Source: Crocinitomicaceae bacterium
Lineage (GTDB): Bacteria > Bacteroidota > Bacteroidia > Flavobacteriales_D > Crocinitomicaceae
Direction: 5' to 3'
NCBI GenBank assembly: GCA_016708105.1
Contig: JADJGJ010000002.1
Coordinates: 682,001 to 746,000 of the forward strand
Length of the DNA: 64,000 nucleotides
In this document: piece after piece, positions 36,211-44,731 of the stretch
How the letters are laid out: every line of letters starts with the position of its first letter
How positions within the stretch are numbered: position 1 is the first letter of the stretch
Translations under genes and position numbers: made by a program
Notes under the pieces: model-generated
The model's database searches: none
Seen by the model: the letters and a program-made list of their open reading frames with translations, nothing else
Told to the model about the DNA's origin: nothing

Positions 36211-37963
36211 AAATGCGTTTGAATAAATCAGCGTGCTTTTCAAGAATTACTTTGCGTTTAAGTTTCAATGTGGGTGTCATTTCACCGGTATTTATTCCCC
36301 ATTGAATGGGTGTTAATTCAAACCGTTTTACTTTTTCATAGTCACCAAAAAACGTGTTGTATTGATCAACTTCTTTCTGGAATAATTCTATCACCTTTCC
36401 ATTTTGAATCATCTCTTCCTGACTTGTTCCGCATTCTACACAATTGTGCTTTACCCAATCTTTCAATTGTTCAATAGCAGGTACAATAAACGCTGCAGGC
36501 ATTTTTTGATTTTCACCAATTATCATGATTTGTTCAATGAAACGTGATTCTTTGAATTTATTTTCCATGATTTGAGGTGCAATATATTTTCCACCGGATG
36601 TTTTGAAAATTTCTTTTTTACGATCCGTGATTTTTAAAAATTTTCCTTCAACCAAGGTTCCGATATCACCGGTGTGAAACCAACCTTCTTTGTCAATTAC
36701 TTCTGCCGTAGCTTCAGGCATTTTATAATAGCCCATCATGACGTTTGGACCTTTTACTAAAATTTCTCCGTCTTCAGCAATTTTTACTGTTACATTATCT
36801 ATAACAGTTCCGGTAGTTCCAATTCTCACCAAATTATCTTTTTGCCAGTTTACACTAACTACGGGAGATGTTTCAGTAAGCCCATAGCCTTCCATAACGG
36901 GCACACCTGCAGCAATGAAAATGCGCGCCAAACGTGGGTTTAAAGCAGCACTACCTGAGGCCACAACTTCAACTCTACCGCCTAATGCTTCTTTCCATTT
37001 TGAGAAAATTAATTTACGTGCAATGCCCAATTTAAAATGATACATGCCTGATTTGCCCATCACATCATATTCTTCACCTAATTTTATAGCCCAGAAAAAG
37101 AGTTTTCTTTTGATTCCGGTGAGTTCTTCACCTTTTGCCATAATTTTTTCATACACTTTTTCCAATAGTCGCGGAACAGCGGTGAATACGTTAGGTTTTA
37201 CTTCACGCAAATTATCGCCAATGGTGTCCATGCTCTCTGCAAAATAAATAGACACTCCGGTGTATTGATATAGATACAATAACATGCGCTCATATACGTG
37301 ACAAACCGGTAAAAAACTTAAGGCAATGGCATCTTTTCCAACCGGAAGCCGTGGTTCACACGCTATAACATTACTCAATATATTATTGTGAGACAACATA
37401 ACTCCTTTGGGATTACCTGTTGTTCCGGATGTGTAAATGAGCGTAACTAAATCTTCTCCCTTAATCTGTTCTTTTCTTTTAGCAATTTCTGAATCTAAGC
37501 TGCTGTCAGCATCAACGTGAAGTTCAGTCCAAATTTTTGCGCCATTTACTGATTCAAATGAGTAAAGTCCTTTTAAACTAGGAACTTTAGATATGATTCT
37601 ATTCACTTTGTCAGCTAATTCTTGATCGCTGACAAAACACATTTTTACTTCTGCATCATTGAAAATATAGGCGTAAATATCTTCATGAATGGTTGGATAA
37701 ACAGGAACTAGAATAGCTCCGGCTTGCTGAACTGCAATATCCGTCATGTTCCATTCAGACCGATTATTAGCTATCACGGCCACTTTATCACCTGGTTGAA
37801 TGCCATTTTTTAGCAAACCACGACATAGGGAATTAGCTTTGTCAACATATTCTTTTGTGCTGATTTTTAACCACTTGCCTCCACGTTTGTCACAAAATGC
37901 ATCGTCTTGTGGATAACTATTTAGTTGGTGATACGGAATATCGAAGAGTCTTTTTACGTTCAT
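36203..37963 (-). CDS. Long-chain fatty acid--CoA ligase (AMP-forming)
   Basis: 586-residue adenylate-forming enzyme. The P-loop LIYTSGTTGNPKGVMLSHNN, the A5 motif EGYGLTETSPV, GWFHTGDIG and ITDRKKEIFKTSGGKYIAPQ with the C-terminal KLKRK lysine region are all present. The layout and GGKYIAPQ motif place it with bacterial FadD15-like long-chain ligases. Role: activation of fatty acids for lipid synthesis or degradation. Confidence 0.94.
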   Translation of the reverse strand: MNVKRLFDIPYHQLNSYPQDDAFCDKRGGKWLKISTKEYVDKANSLCRGLLKNGIQPGDKVAVIANNRSEWNMTDIAVQQAGAILVPVYPTIHEDIYAYIFNDAEVKMCFVSDQELADKVNRIISKVPSLKGLYSFESVNGAKIWTELHVDADSSLDSEIAKRKEQIKGEDLVTLIYTSGTTGNPKGVMLSHNNILSNVIACEPRLPVGKDAIALSFLPVCHVYERMLLYLYQYTGVSIYFAESMDTIGDNLREVKPNVFTAVPRLLEKVYEKIMAKGEELTGIKRKLFFWAIKLGEEYDVMGKSGMYHFKLGIARKLIFSKWKEALGGRVEVVASGSAALNPRLARIFIAAGVPVMEGYGLTETSPVVSVNWQKDNLVRIGTTGTVIDNVTVKIAEDGEILVKGPNVMMGYYKMPEATAEVIDKEGWFHTGDIGTLVEGKFLKITDRKKEIFKTSGGKYIAPQIMENKFKESRFIEQIMIIGENQKMPAAFIVPAIEQLKDWVKHNCVECGTSQEEMIQNGKVIELFQKEVDQYNTFFGDYEKVKRFELTPIQWGINTGEMTPTLKLKRKVILEKHADLFKRIYG

Positions 37964-38048
37964 AATACGTCTGGCTTATAGTTTGACTGAGGCTAAAAAT
38001 AGAACAAAAATGGCTGATTAACGTAGTAAAACATAATATTTTAGTAAC

Positions 38049-38077
38049 TTGTCAAAAAATTATCGTTAGAAAATTTG
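38049..38077 (+). promoter_or_regulatory. Near-consensus promoter of the sigma factor operon
   Basis: TTG (38049-38051), 18 nt, AAAATTTG (38070-38077): one mismatch from TAnnTTTG. It would give a leader of about 75 nt containing GACC-cgta-GGTC (38129-38140). Confidence 0.35.
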
Positions 38078-38160
38078 AACCAGGTGTAACTTTTTGAGGA
38101 GTGAGATTGTTTTAGCTGTTTGAAAGGGGACCCGTAGGTCTGATTTAAAACCCGAGTAGT

Positions 38161-38649
38161 TTGGAAAGAAATGAGTACAATATCGCAGTGAAAGAATTCT
38201 CAGGACGCCTTTACGGCTACTGCCTGAGATATCTTCAAAACCGGGAAGACGCCGGGGATATTGTGCAAGATGTTTTTGAAAAACTTTGGGAAAACCGGAA
38301 AAAAGTGGAGAATGTGAAAGCCAAAGCCTGGCTTTTTACCTGCGCCCACAATGCCATGCTCAACATGATTAAGAAAAACAGCAAGGTAACTTATGTAGAA
38401 AAAGTGGTAAGCAATGAAACCAGTGAAGTTCATAGCCACAATTTTGAAATGAGTGAAATTGTTGAACGTTGTCTGGCAAGCTTACCTCCGGTGCAAAAAT
38501 CAGTCATCCTTTTAAGAGATTTGGAAGGATACAACTACAATGAGATTGGCGAAATCCTTGGCTTGTCTGAGCCTCAGGTGAAAGTTTATCTCTTCAGGGC
38601 CCGCAATAAAATGAAAAAACAGATAAAAGATCTTAGCCTGGTGATATGA
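38161..38649 (+). CDS. ECF-type RNA polymerase sigma factor
   Basis: 162-residue extracytoplasmic-function sigma factor. Region 2 (GRLYGYCLRYLQNREDAGDI followed by VQDVFEKLW) contacts core and the -10 element. Region 4 (LPPVQKSVILLRDLEGYNYN followed by EIGEILGLSEPQVKVYLFRA) is the -35 helix-turn-helix. The frame has no ATG ahead of region 2: an in-frame TAA at 38146-38148 and a TTG at 38161 make a TTG start most likely. Its stop overlaps the next ATG (ATGA), so it is coupled to a membrane-bound anti-sigma fusion protein. Its own promoter may be autoregulated. It resembles Bacteroidota ECF families without a FecR-type partner. Confidence 0.92.
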   Translation: MERNEYNIAVKEFSGRLYGYCLRYLQNREDAGDIVQDVFEKLWENRKKVENVKAKAWLFTCAHNAMLNMIKKNSKVTYVEKVVSNETSEVHSHNFEMSEIVERCLASLPPVQKSVILLRDLEGYNYNEIGEILGLSEPQVKVYLFRARNKMKKQIKDLSLVI

Positions 38650-40301
38650 ATATATCTGAAAATTTTGACCGGTGGATGTTTGATTACAAAGAGGGCAATC
38701 TCTCTGCAGCTGATGCAGAAAAGTTTGAATCCTTTCTGTTGAATCATCCTGAATTTGATGCCGATGCCGATGCCTGGGATATGGCATTCGTTGCTGATCA
38801 GCCGGTTGTTTATCCAAACGCACATAAATTAGAGAAAAAACGCCGCGTGATTGGTTGGTACTATTGGGGTGCTGCCGCTGCGGTTATTGCTGTGCTTTCT
38901 ATCACAACTACTTGGCTTATTTCAGGGTCGGTTGATGAGGTTACGCTCCAAAATTCTCAACTTGATATGCATGGTTCTCGTTCCAATAAGTGGTCGGCTC
39001 AATCTAATCAGGTGATTTCTGAACGCTTCGCTAATTTATTCGCAGATATCACCGGTAACTCTCCATCTGATCAAAATCAACAGTATGCGCAAAGTCTGAA
39101 TTCTGATGGAACAATTAACCTCTCAACAAATAATAATTTTGTCAACCAACCTGAAAATAATGGGGAAGATGAATTAATGTTCAACCGTGGAAATTATGCG
39201 TACCATGGAAATGAATCACTGGTAAACTCTGAGTCAGAAAAAATGAATGGAGATCAAGATGCAGGTAAATACAGAGCCAATCCTGCAGGTAAAAATCTGA
39301 ATTTTGAAATTCAAAAAGGATCCAATCAAAAAAACAATAGCCGCTCAATATCTGTGTTTCGCAAAATTTACAAAAAAATTGACCGAATGCTTGGTTACCC
39401 GGTTGGTTTGACCAACTTACGTGACCCGGAGTTATTGTTGCCGCAAAGTTCATTGCTTTCTTTCAACTCAGCTTTCACCGGTGGTATGCTTAAACCTCGC
39501 TTTGAAATGACCTACCGCAATCAATGGTTGGGCTCTGAACAAAATTCACAAGAATTAAATATTTCATTTGACAATTACCTCTACAGCATGCGCGGTGGAA
39601 TAGGTTTGATGATCACTGCACAAGATTATGGAATGGGACAGTTTGGAGATTACAATGCCAGCCTGATTTATTCACCAAAACTAGTAGTGTCCAGAAATTT
39701 CATGATTGAACCATCCGTTAAATTTACTATGGGATCTATGATTGCAAACGGTGATAAATTACCATCAAGTAGTTTAATTGAAATGGATAGAGGCAGAACG
39801 CTTCAAACCGTTGGCGATAATGAAATGGGAGGAATTACCCATCAGTGGTATAAAGACTACGGTTTGGGCTTGGTTGTCAATACAAAATGGTTCTATGCCG
39901 GTTTTAGTGCAGATAATTTAAGCAGACATTATGAAAATGTTTACGGAAATGATTTATCTTCACCGTCTGAAACGCCGGTAAGGCTTTCAGGAATAATTGG
40001 GACAGATTATGTATCCAATCAGAAGACAATGACGTATAGTCCTTTTGTGGCATATCAACAATTCGGAAACAAACCTGAGTTCTGGGGCGGAATGAATTAC
40101 CGCGCAGGATGGTTTACTATTGGTGGCGCTGTTTCTACCAATAGAGAGTTTACCGCATCTGCCGGAATTCATTTTGAAACTTTCAAATTTGTTTATCATT
40201 ACGACTACACTGAGTCAGCTATTATGCAGAATAAGTACGGATCGCATAATATCGGAATCAGATTCAATGCAAAAAGGAAAAATCAGAGATTAACACATTA
40301 A
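38646..40301 (+). CDS. Dual membrane-spanning anti-sigma/PorP-SprF fusion protein
   Basis: 551 residues with an unusual layout. Residues 1-67: small cytoplasmic helical domain (FDRWMFDYKEGNLSAADAEK) resembling anti-sigma N-termini. Residues 68-93: one transmembrane helix (GAAAAVIAVLSITTTWLI). Residues 94-258: hydrophilic linker rich in Asn, Gln and Ser. Residues 260-545: beta-barrel. The barrel aligns with the PorP/SprF protein encoded next: FNSAFTGG...RFEMTYRNQW...NYLYSMRGGIGLMIT against LNPALAGT...RLNMNHRNQW...QFVNSMQGGIALMVT, and both end in ...TFKF.Y.YD.T. It has no cleaved signal peptide; the inner helix must serve as anchor. This layout matches the Dma-type anti-sigma factors described in Bacteroides. 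Expected function: sequester the coupled sigma factor and release it on an outer-membrane or T9SS signal. Confidence 0.8.
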   Translation: MNISENFDRWMFDYKEGNLSAADAEKFESFLLNHPEFDADADAWDMAFVADQPVVYPNAHKLEKKRRVIGWYYWGAAAAVIAVLSITTTWLISGSVDEVTLQNSQLDMHGSRSNKWSAQSNQVISERFANLFADITGNSPSDQNQQYAQSLNSDGTINLSTNNNFVNQPENNGEDELMFNRGNYAYHGNESLVNSESEKMNGDQDAGKYRANPAGKNLNFEIQKGSNQKNNSRSISVFRKIYKKIDRMLGYPVGLTNLRDPELLLPQSSLLSFNSAFTGGMLKPRFEMTYRNQWLGSEQNSQELNISFDNYLYSMRGGIGLMITAQDYGMGQFGDYNASLIYSPKLVVSRNFMIEPSVKFTMGSMIANGDKLPSSSLIEMDRGRTLQTVGDNEMGGITHQWYKDYGLGLVVNTKWFYAGFSADNLSRHYENVYGNDLSSPSETPVRLSGIIGTDYVSNQKTMTYSPFVAYQQFGNKPEFWGGMNYRAGWFTIGGAVSTNREFTASAGIHFETFKFVYHYDYTESAIMQNKYGSHNIGIRFNAKRKNQRLTH

Positions 40302-40305
40302 GACG

Positions 40306-41286
40306 ATGAAAAAGTTAGTATACATATTCGCTATATTGATTTCAATCCAAAGCCATGCGCAGGATCCTGAATTCACCCAATTCTATGCCAACCCGATTTA
40401 TTTAAATCCGGCTTTGGCAGGGACACACGGATGTCCCCGACTGAATATGAATCACCGTAACCAGTGGCCATCACTGACTGGTGCTTTCATTACCAACAGT
40501 ATTTCTTATGACCAGTTCGTAAACTCTATGCAAGGTGGTATTGCGTTAATGGTTACCAATGATATGGCCGGTAAAAACACACTCAATTGGACTACCGTGA
40601 ACCTGGCATATTCTTACCACTTACAAGTAACCAGAAAGTTTACATTGCTTTTTGGAGCTCAAGCCGGTTGGAATCAAAAATACCTAGACTGGAGCAAACT
40701 AAGTTTTGGTGATATGATTGACCCTCACCGTGGTTTCATTTATCAAACAGGAGATTTGCCTAGAGGTAAACTGAACGGCACTTGGGGTACTAAAGGATTT
40801 TTTGATGTTCAAGCAGGTTTGGTTGGATACTCAAAAAATTTCTACTTCGGATTTTGTGCTAAACACTTGAATACACCTGAAGAAAGTTTGATCCTCAACC
40901 CACAAGGTGATAGCCGTTTGCCAATGCGTTTCACAGGGCACATGGGTGCAAACATTGAATTTGGAAAAGGATCACAATACCAAAATGTAACCGCAATTTC
41001 ACCGAATGTCATCTATACTTATCAGGATGGTTTCATGCAACTGAATATTGGTACGTATATTAAATATGGCGCCTTCACTGCTGGTGCTTGGCTGCGTCCG
41101 CGTGATGCGTTTATCCTGTTGATTGGTATTGATACCGGTACTTTTAAATTTGGTTATAGCTATGATGTTACCGTTTCTAAATTGACAAATGCTTCAGGTG
41201 GTTCACATGAACTTTCACTTGGATTAAATTTCAACTGTAGAAAACCAACTAAAAAATTCAGAACAATTTCTTGTCCTTCTTTTTAA
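40306..41286 (+). CDS. PorP/SprF family T9SS outer-membrane protein
   Basis: 326 residues with signal peptide (cleaved after SHAQ) and the classic PorP/SprF start DPEFTQFYANPIYLNPALAG, then HRNQWPSL and SYDQFVNSMQGGIALMVTND. The C-terminus contains FKFGYSYDVTVSKLTNASGG. The gene begins 5 nt after the anti-sigma fusion stop, so the three genes form an operon, and it is visibly homologous to that fusion's barrel. No type B cargo gene lies alongside, which sets it apart from the PorP/SprF at 26392. A strong terminator follows. Confidence 0.93.
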   Translation: MKKLVYIFAILISIQSHAQDPEFTQFYANPIYLNPALAGTHGCPRLNMNHRNQWPSLTGAFITNSISYDQFVNSMQGGIALMVTNDMAGKNTLNWTTVNLAYSYHLQVTRKFTLLFGAQAGWNQKYLDWSKLSFGDMIDPHRGFIYQTGDLPRGKLNGTWGTKGFFDVQAGLVGYSKNFYFGFCAKHLNTPEESLILNPQGDSRLPMRFTGHMGANIEFGKGSQYQNVTAISPNVIYTYQDGFMQLNIGTYIKYGAFTAGAWLRPRDAFILLIGIDTGTFKFGYSYDVTVSKLTNASGGSHELSLGLNFNCRKPTKKFRTISCPSF

Positions 41287-41339
41287 GTTGACAAAACAAT
41301 CATTGGCAACGGTCAATGGAGAATAAAATATTGATAAGC

Positions 41340-41384
41340 TTTAGCAATTATGATTAAAACTACTGCTCAAAATTAATTGCTAAA
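41340..41384. repeat. Perfect 11-bp inverted repeat
   Basis: TTTAGCAATTA (41340-41350) and TAATTGCTAAA (41374-41384), spacer 23 nt, in the gap after the PorP/SprF gene. No T tract follows, so it is not an ordinary terminator. Confidence 0.6.
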
Positions 41385-41447
41385 ATTCAGGGGTGGTTCC
41401 CTGATCCTGACGAAAGTTGGGAAAGTTTTCTTTGTTTTGGTTTGCGG

Positions 41448-41487
41448 AAAACGGTGTATTGAAATTCAGTACACCGTTTTTCTTTTT
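41448..41487 (+). terminator. Terminator of the sigma/PorP operon
   Basis: Perfect 11-bp stem AAAACGGTGTA/TACACCGTTTT with an 11-nt loop, followed by TCTTTTTT on the plus strand. It abuts the stop codon of the convergent amidohydrolase gene. Confidence 0.8.
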
Positions 41488-43142
41488 TATTCTGCACTAA
41501 AAACTTCAACACCTCCAATAAATGTTTTCTCTACAAATGTGTTGAGAATTTCAGCCGGCGGAATCACCATGATATCTTTGGTGAGAATAATAAAATCTGC
41601 ATATTTTCCGGCCTCAAGTGAACCTTTTTTGTTGTCTTCAAAATTAGAATAAGCAGCCCAGCGGGTCATGCCCAGCAAGGCTTGTTCTCTGGTAAGCGCC
41701 TGATCAAAATAAAAACCACCCTCCGGATTTCCTTGTTTATCTTGCCGAGTAATGGCGGCGTAAAAAGTTTCTAATGGTGAGATATTTTCTATTGGAAAAT
41801 CTGTTCCCAATGCTAATATACCTGCATGCTCTAATAACTTTTGCCAAGCATAGGCATAGAGAATTCTTTGCGCGCCCACATGTTTTTCTGCCCATCTCAT
41901 ATCTGAAGTGCAGTGGGTGGGTTGCACTGATGGAATAATATGCAAATCACGGAAGTAGTGAAAATCATCCGGTGATAATAATTGGGCGTGTTCAATTTTC
42001 CAACGATGATCAGGCACATCACCAATTATATCTGAATATATTTTTAACATCACGCGATTTGCTGAATCACCAATGGCATGGGTGTTAATTTGATAACCAA
42101 TTTCTGCTGCAAGCTCAGCAATTTCTCTAAAATCATCAGGTGTTGAAAGTAACATACCATAAATACCGGCTGAATCACTATATGGTTGTAAAAGGCATGC
42201 ACCGTGTGAACCCATGGCACCATCAGCAACTAATTTGAACGAACGAATGAGTAAATGACCTGTTTCATATACTTTGTTTTCTGATGCAAATCGGATATTT
42301 CCTTGATCAGGCATGAGCATACAATAGTTTCTGATAGTGAGTAAACCTTGCTCATACCAATTCACAAATAATTCTCGGTCTGTTGAATTTACACCGGCGT
42401 CATTCAGTGAGGTCAACCCTTGTTCAAATAAATTATATTCCGCCTCTTGCAGATATTTTAATTTTGTTTCAGGTGATGATTCCGGAACAAATTTGGCAAC
42501 AGCATCAAATGCATTATCCAATAAAATGCCGGTTGTTTTTCCATTTATTTTTTGGATTTCTCCTCCGGCAATGACAGTGTCTTCTGTGATGCCTGCAATT
42601 TCAAGTGCCTTGGAATTTGCCAATGCGGCGTGTCCGTCAATGCGTCTAATGAGAACCGGTTTGTCAGGAAAAAGAATGTCCAATGTATCTTTAGTCGGGA
42701 ACTGCTGACCTTGCCAAAGTGTTTGATCCCAACCACGTCCTGTTATCCAATCAGGATTATTTTTTTGATCGTACGCTATCAGTTTTTTTATGACTTCATT
42801 GTATGATAACGATCCTGTCAAATCTACTTCAATCAATGTTTGTGCATAAGCCCAAAAATGACAATGCGCATCATGAAATCCTGGATAAATTGGTTTCATA
42901 CCGGCATCAATTACCTGATCACAATCATATCGGTTTAGAATTTCTCTCTCAGGACCAAGTTCTAAAATTTTTCCGTCTTTGATTGCCATTGCTTCATACA
43001 TGGTAAAGTTTTTATCACAAGAATATATTTTGGCATTGTGTATGATCAGATCAGCATCTTTTCCTTGATAACAGGAACTAAGGAGAAATACAATAAAAAA
43101 AAGTGCACTAATTTTTTGCAGACGTGGTGATTTTTTTCCCAT
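41487..43142 (-). CDS. Amidohydrolase lipoprotein (YtcJ-like, Amidohydro_3)
   Basis: 551 residues with a lipoprotein signal (lipobox LSSC). The metal-binding N-terminal motif GFHDAHCHFWAYA, the conserved WITGRGWDQTLW and DGAMGSHGA, His in NTHAIGDSANR and KIEHAQLL, and the late ALGTDFPIENISPLETFYAA are typical of YtcJ-like amidohydrolases. The substrate is unknown. The start at 43142 begins the signal peptide; the earlier ATG adds 30 residues that fall in the end of the upstream membrane-protein gene. The start overlaps that gene's end by 35 bp. Confidence 0.9.
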   Translation of the reverse strand: MGKKSPRLQKISALFFIVFLLSSCYQGKDADLIIHNAKIYSCDKNFTMYEAMAIKDGKILELGPEREILNRYDCDQVIDAGMKPIYPGFHDAHCHFWAYAQTLIEVDLTGSLSYNEVIKKLIAYDQKNNPDWITGRGWDQTLWQGQQFPTKDTLDILFPDKPVLIRRIDGHAALANSKALEIAGITEDTVIAGGEIQKINGKTTGILLDNAFDAVAKFVPESSPETKLKYLQEAEYNLFEQGLTSLNDAGVNSTDRELFVNWYEQGLLTIRNYCMLMPDQGNIRFASENKVYETGHLLIRSFKLVADGAMGSHGACLLQPYSDSAGIYGMLLSTPDDFREIAELAAEIGYQINTHAIGDSANRVMLKIYSDIIGDVPDHRWKIEHAQLLSPDDFHYFRDLHIIPSVQPTHCTSDMRWAEKHVGAQRILYAYAWQKLLEHAGILALGTDFPIENISPLETFYAAITRQDKQGNPEGGFYFDQALTREQALLGMTRWAAYSNFEDNKKGSLEAGKYADFIILTKDIMVIPPAEILNTFVEKTFIGGVEVFSAE

Positions 43143-44598
43143 GATATAAAATAAAAAACAAAATAATAATAAAGAGTTCAGCTGGTGTTTTGTAACGTGC
43201 AATGGCTCCAAATACCGGTGTTGTCCAGCCAATGAGAATTAGTAAACAAAATGAAAATCCGGTTAGCATCACAATAAAATATATTTCGTTTGCCGCATAA
43301 TTTTTTTTTCTTTTCAAAATTCCAAAAATTAACATGGAAAGAATAACAAGATTTTGAATGAAGGAAAAATTTTTCAAGGATCCACCTGAATCAGAAGGGA
43401 ACGGACGCACCAAGGTATTCAATAATGTTTCAGGAATAGTAGTAATCATCTTTAATCTATTGCCTGCTATTTTTGTTGTTTTAAAATAACTATTGGACGG
43501 CGCAGTAACTAAATATACTGCGTATTCCTTGTCAGAAGGTGTAATAGTGAAGGAATGAAAAGTGTCATGTCCAAATAACTTATACTCACCTATAGTAGAT
43601 TCCAATACTTTGATTTTAGAAATAGTATCTGTCTCAAAATTTTTCAAATACTTGTAGTCAAATGAACAGAAGGCTGAATCGTTGATGAAAAAAATTCCCC
43701 CGCGCGCCAAATTATCCAACTCTGCTTGTTTGAATGATACCCGTTCACAGAGATTAATTTTTTTAGGCGTGAAGGTGAAAACCATGGCAAGTAATAGCAT
43801 GGAAGAAATGAAAATCCAAATTCCGGACCTGCGCCAATGAATAAAATTTCCTGCTAAAATAAATAGGATGAATGGGAGCAGAATTAAACCCACGTGCGGT
43901 TTATTGAACAAGGAAATAAGCAAACCAAAACAGAGCACAAGTAAATACTTAAAATTGAAATCATCGCTTATTTTTTTCAGTGACCAGCAAAGGATGCCAA
44001 TAGAAAAAATGCTGACTGATTCTTTGGTAATTCCGCTACTCCAAAAAGCAATTGAAGGCATCAACAACAAAACGAGCAAGAATAATTTTTTATAATGAAT
44101 CCAGTCTTTAAAACTCTGATAAATTAAAATAATACCTAGAAAAGAAATGGCTGCAAAGACTAGCGCGTGTATATATGAATTGTTACGTGAAAAAAAATGT
44201 ATGCATGAATTGAGTTTAATAATTAGGCGGTTATCATTTATGGTTTCGCCATTTTCACCTGCGTCCCAGACAACAGAATTTTTCAAAGCGCCCTGAAGCA
44301 GTTCAGGTTCATCTCCGGCAAAACCGGCCATGATTTTTAAATATAAAACCGGATCATCTTTTGCAATTTCATATAAGACTTTCCCATCTTCTTGAAATTT
44401 ATAGGAGTCTCCTTGCAATGCATAATTTTTGGAAGGATTATAGTAGACACTGAAGATCTGAACAAAAAGAATACAATACAGTAATTTGCCAAACCAGCCA
44501 ATCCATAAAAATCTCAGGTCAATAGCGGTTTTCTTGGATATTTTATACAGTATCCAAGCAAAGAGCAAAAAGAGTAGTATGAGTATTAAGTAGTCCAA
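43108..44598 (-). CDS. Polytopic membrane protein of unknown function
   Basis: 496 residues with about eleven hydrophobic helices, starting MDYLILILLFLLFAWILYKI. A soluble loop at about residues 55-120 contains QGDSYKFQEDGKVLYEI, and another at about 270-390. The pattern of helices and the loop after the first two helices resembles O-antigen ligase or glycosyltransferase GT-C-like membrane proteins, but no motif confirms it. It overlaps the downstream amidohydrolase gene by 35 bp, so the two are likely co-expressed. Confidence 0.7.
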   Translation of the reverse strand: MDYLILILLFLLFAWILYKISKKTAIDLRFLWIGWFGKLLYCILFVQIFSVYYNPSKNYALQGDSYKFQEDGKVLYEIAKDDPVLYLKIMAGFAGDEPELLQGALKNSVVWDAGENGETINDNRLIIKLNSCIHFFSRNNSYIHALVFAAISFLGIILIYQSFKDWIHYKKLFLLVLLLMPSIAFWSSGITKESVSIFSIGILCWSLKKISDDFNFKYLLVLCFGLLISLFNKPHVGLILLPFILFILAGNFIHWRRSGIWIFISSMLLLAMVFTFTPKKINLCERVSFKQAELDNLARGGIFFINDSAFCSFDYKYLKNFETDTISKIKVLESTIGEYKLFGHDTFHSFTITPSDKEYAVYLVTAPSNSYFKTTKIAGNRLKMITTIPETLLNTLVRPFPSDSGGSLKNFSFIQNLVILSMLIFGILKRKKNYAANEIYFIVMLTGFSFCLLILIGWTTPVFGAIARYKTPAELFIIILFFILYHGKKITTSAKN

Positions 44599-44702
44599 CG
44601 CCTATAAAAATACAAATAATCAGATGTATTGATGATTATTATACCTGTTGAAAAGTTGAGATAACATCATTCAGGGTTAGTCCATGACCTCAGAAGAATG
44701 AC

Positions 44703-44710
44703 TAAATTTG
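44703..44710 (+). promoter_or_regulatory. Possible -7 element of purL
   Basis: TAAATTTG matches TAnnTTTG, 21 nt before the purL start. A -33 TTG is not evident. Confidence 0.4.
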
Positions 44711-44731
44711 CATAATTAAATATCAAGTTAT

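Noticed and set aside
38129..38140. GACC-cgta-GGTC dyad in the leader of the sigma factor gene as a specific operator
   Set aside because: Four-base arms are too short to claim a binding site; only mentioned as part of the leader.
41377..41652. Plus-strand frame across the operon terminator and into the amidohydrolase 3' end
   Set aside because: It runs through a strong terminator hairpin and lies antisense to a well-supported gene.
42337..42708. 123-residue plus-strand frame inside the amidohydrolase gene
   Set aside because: Antisense shadow; the amidohydrolase motifs on the minus strand are clear.
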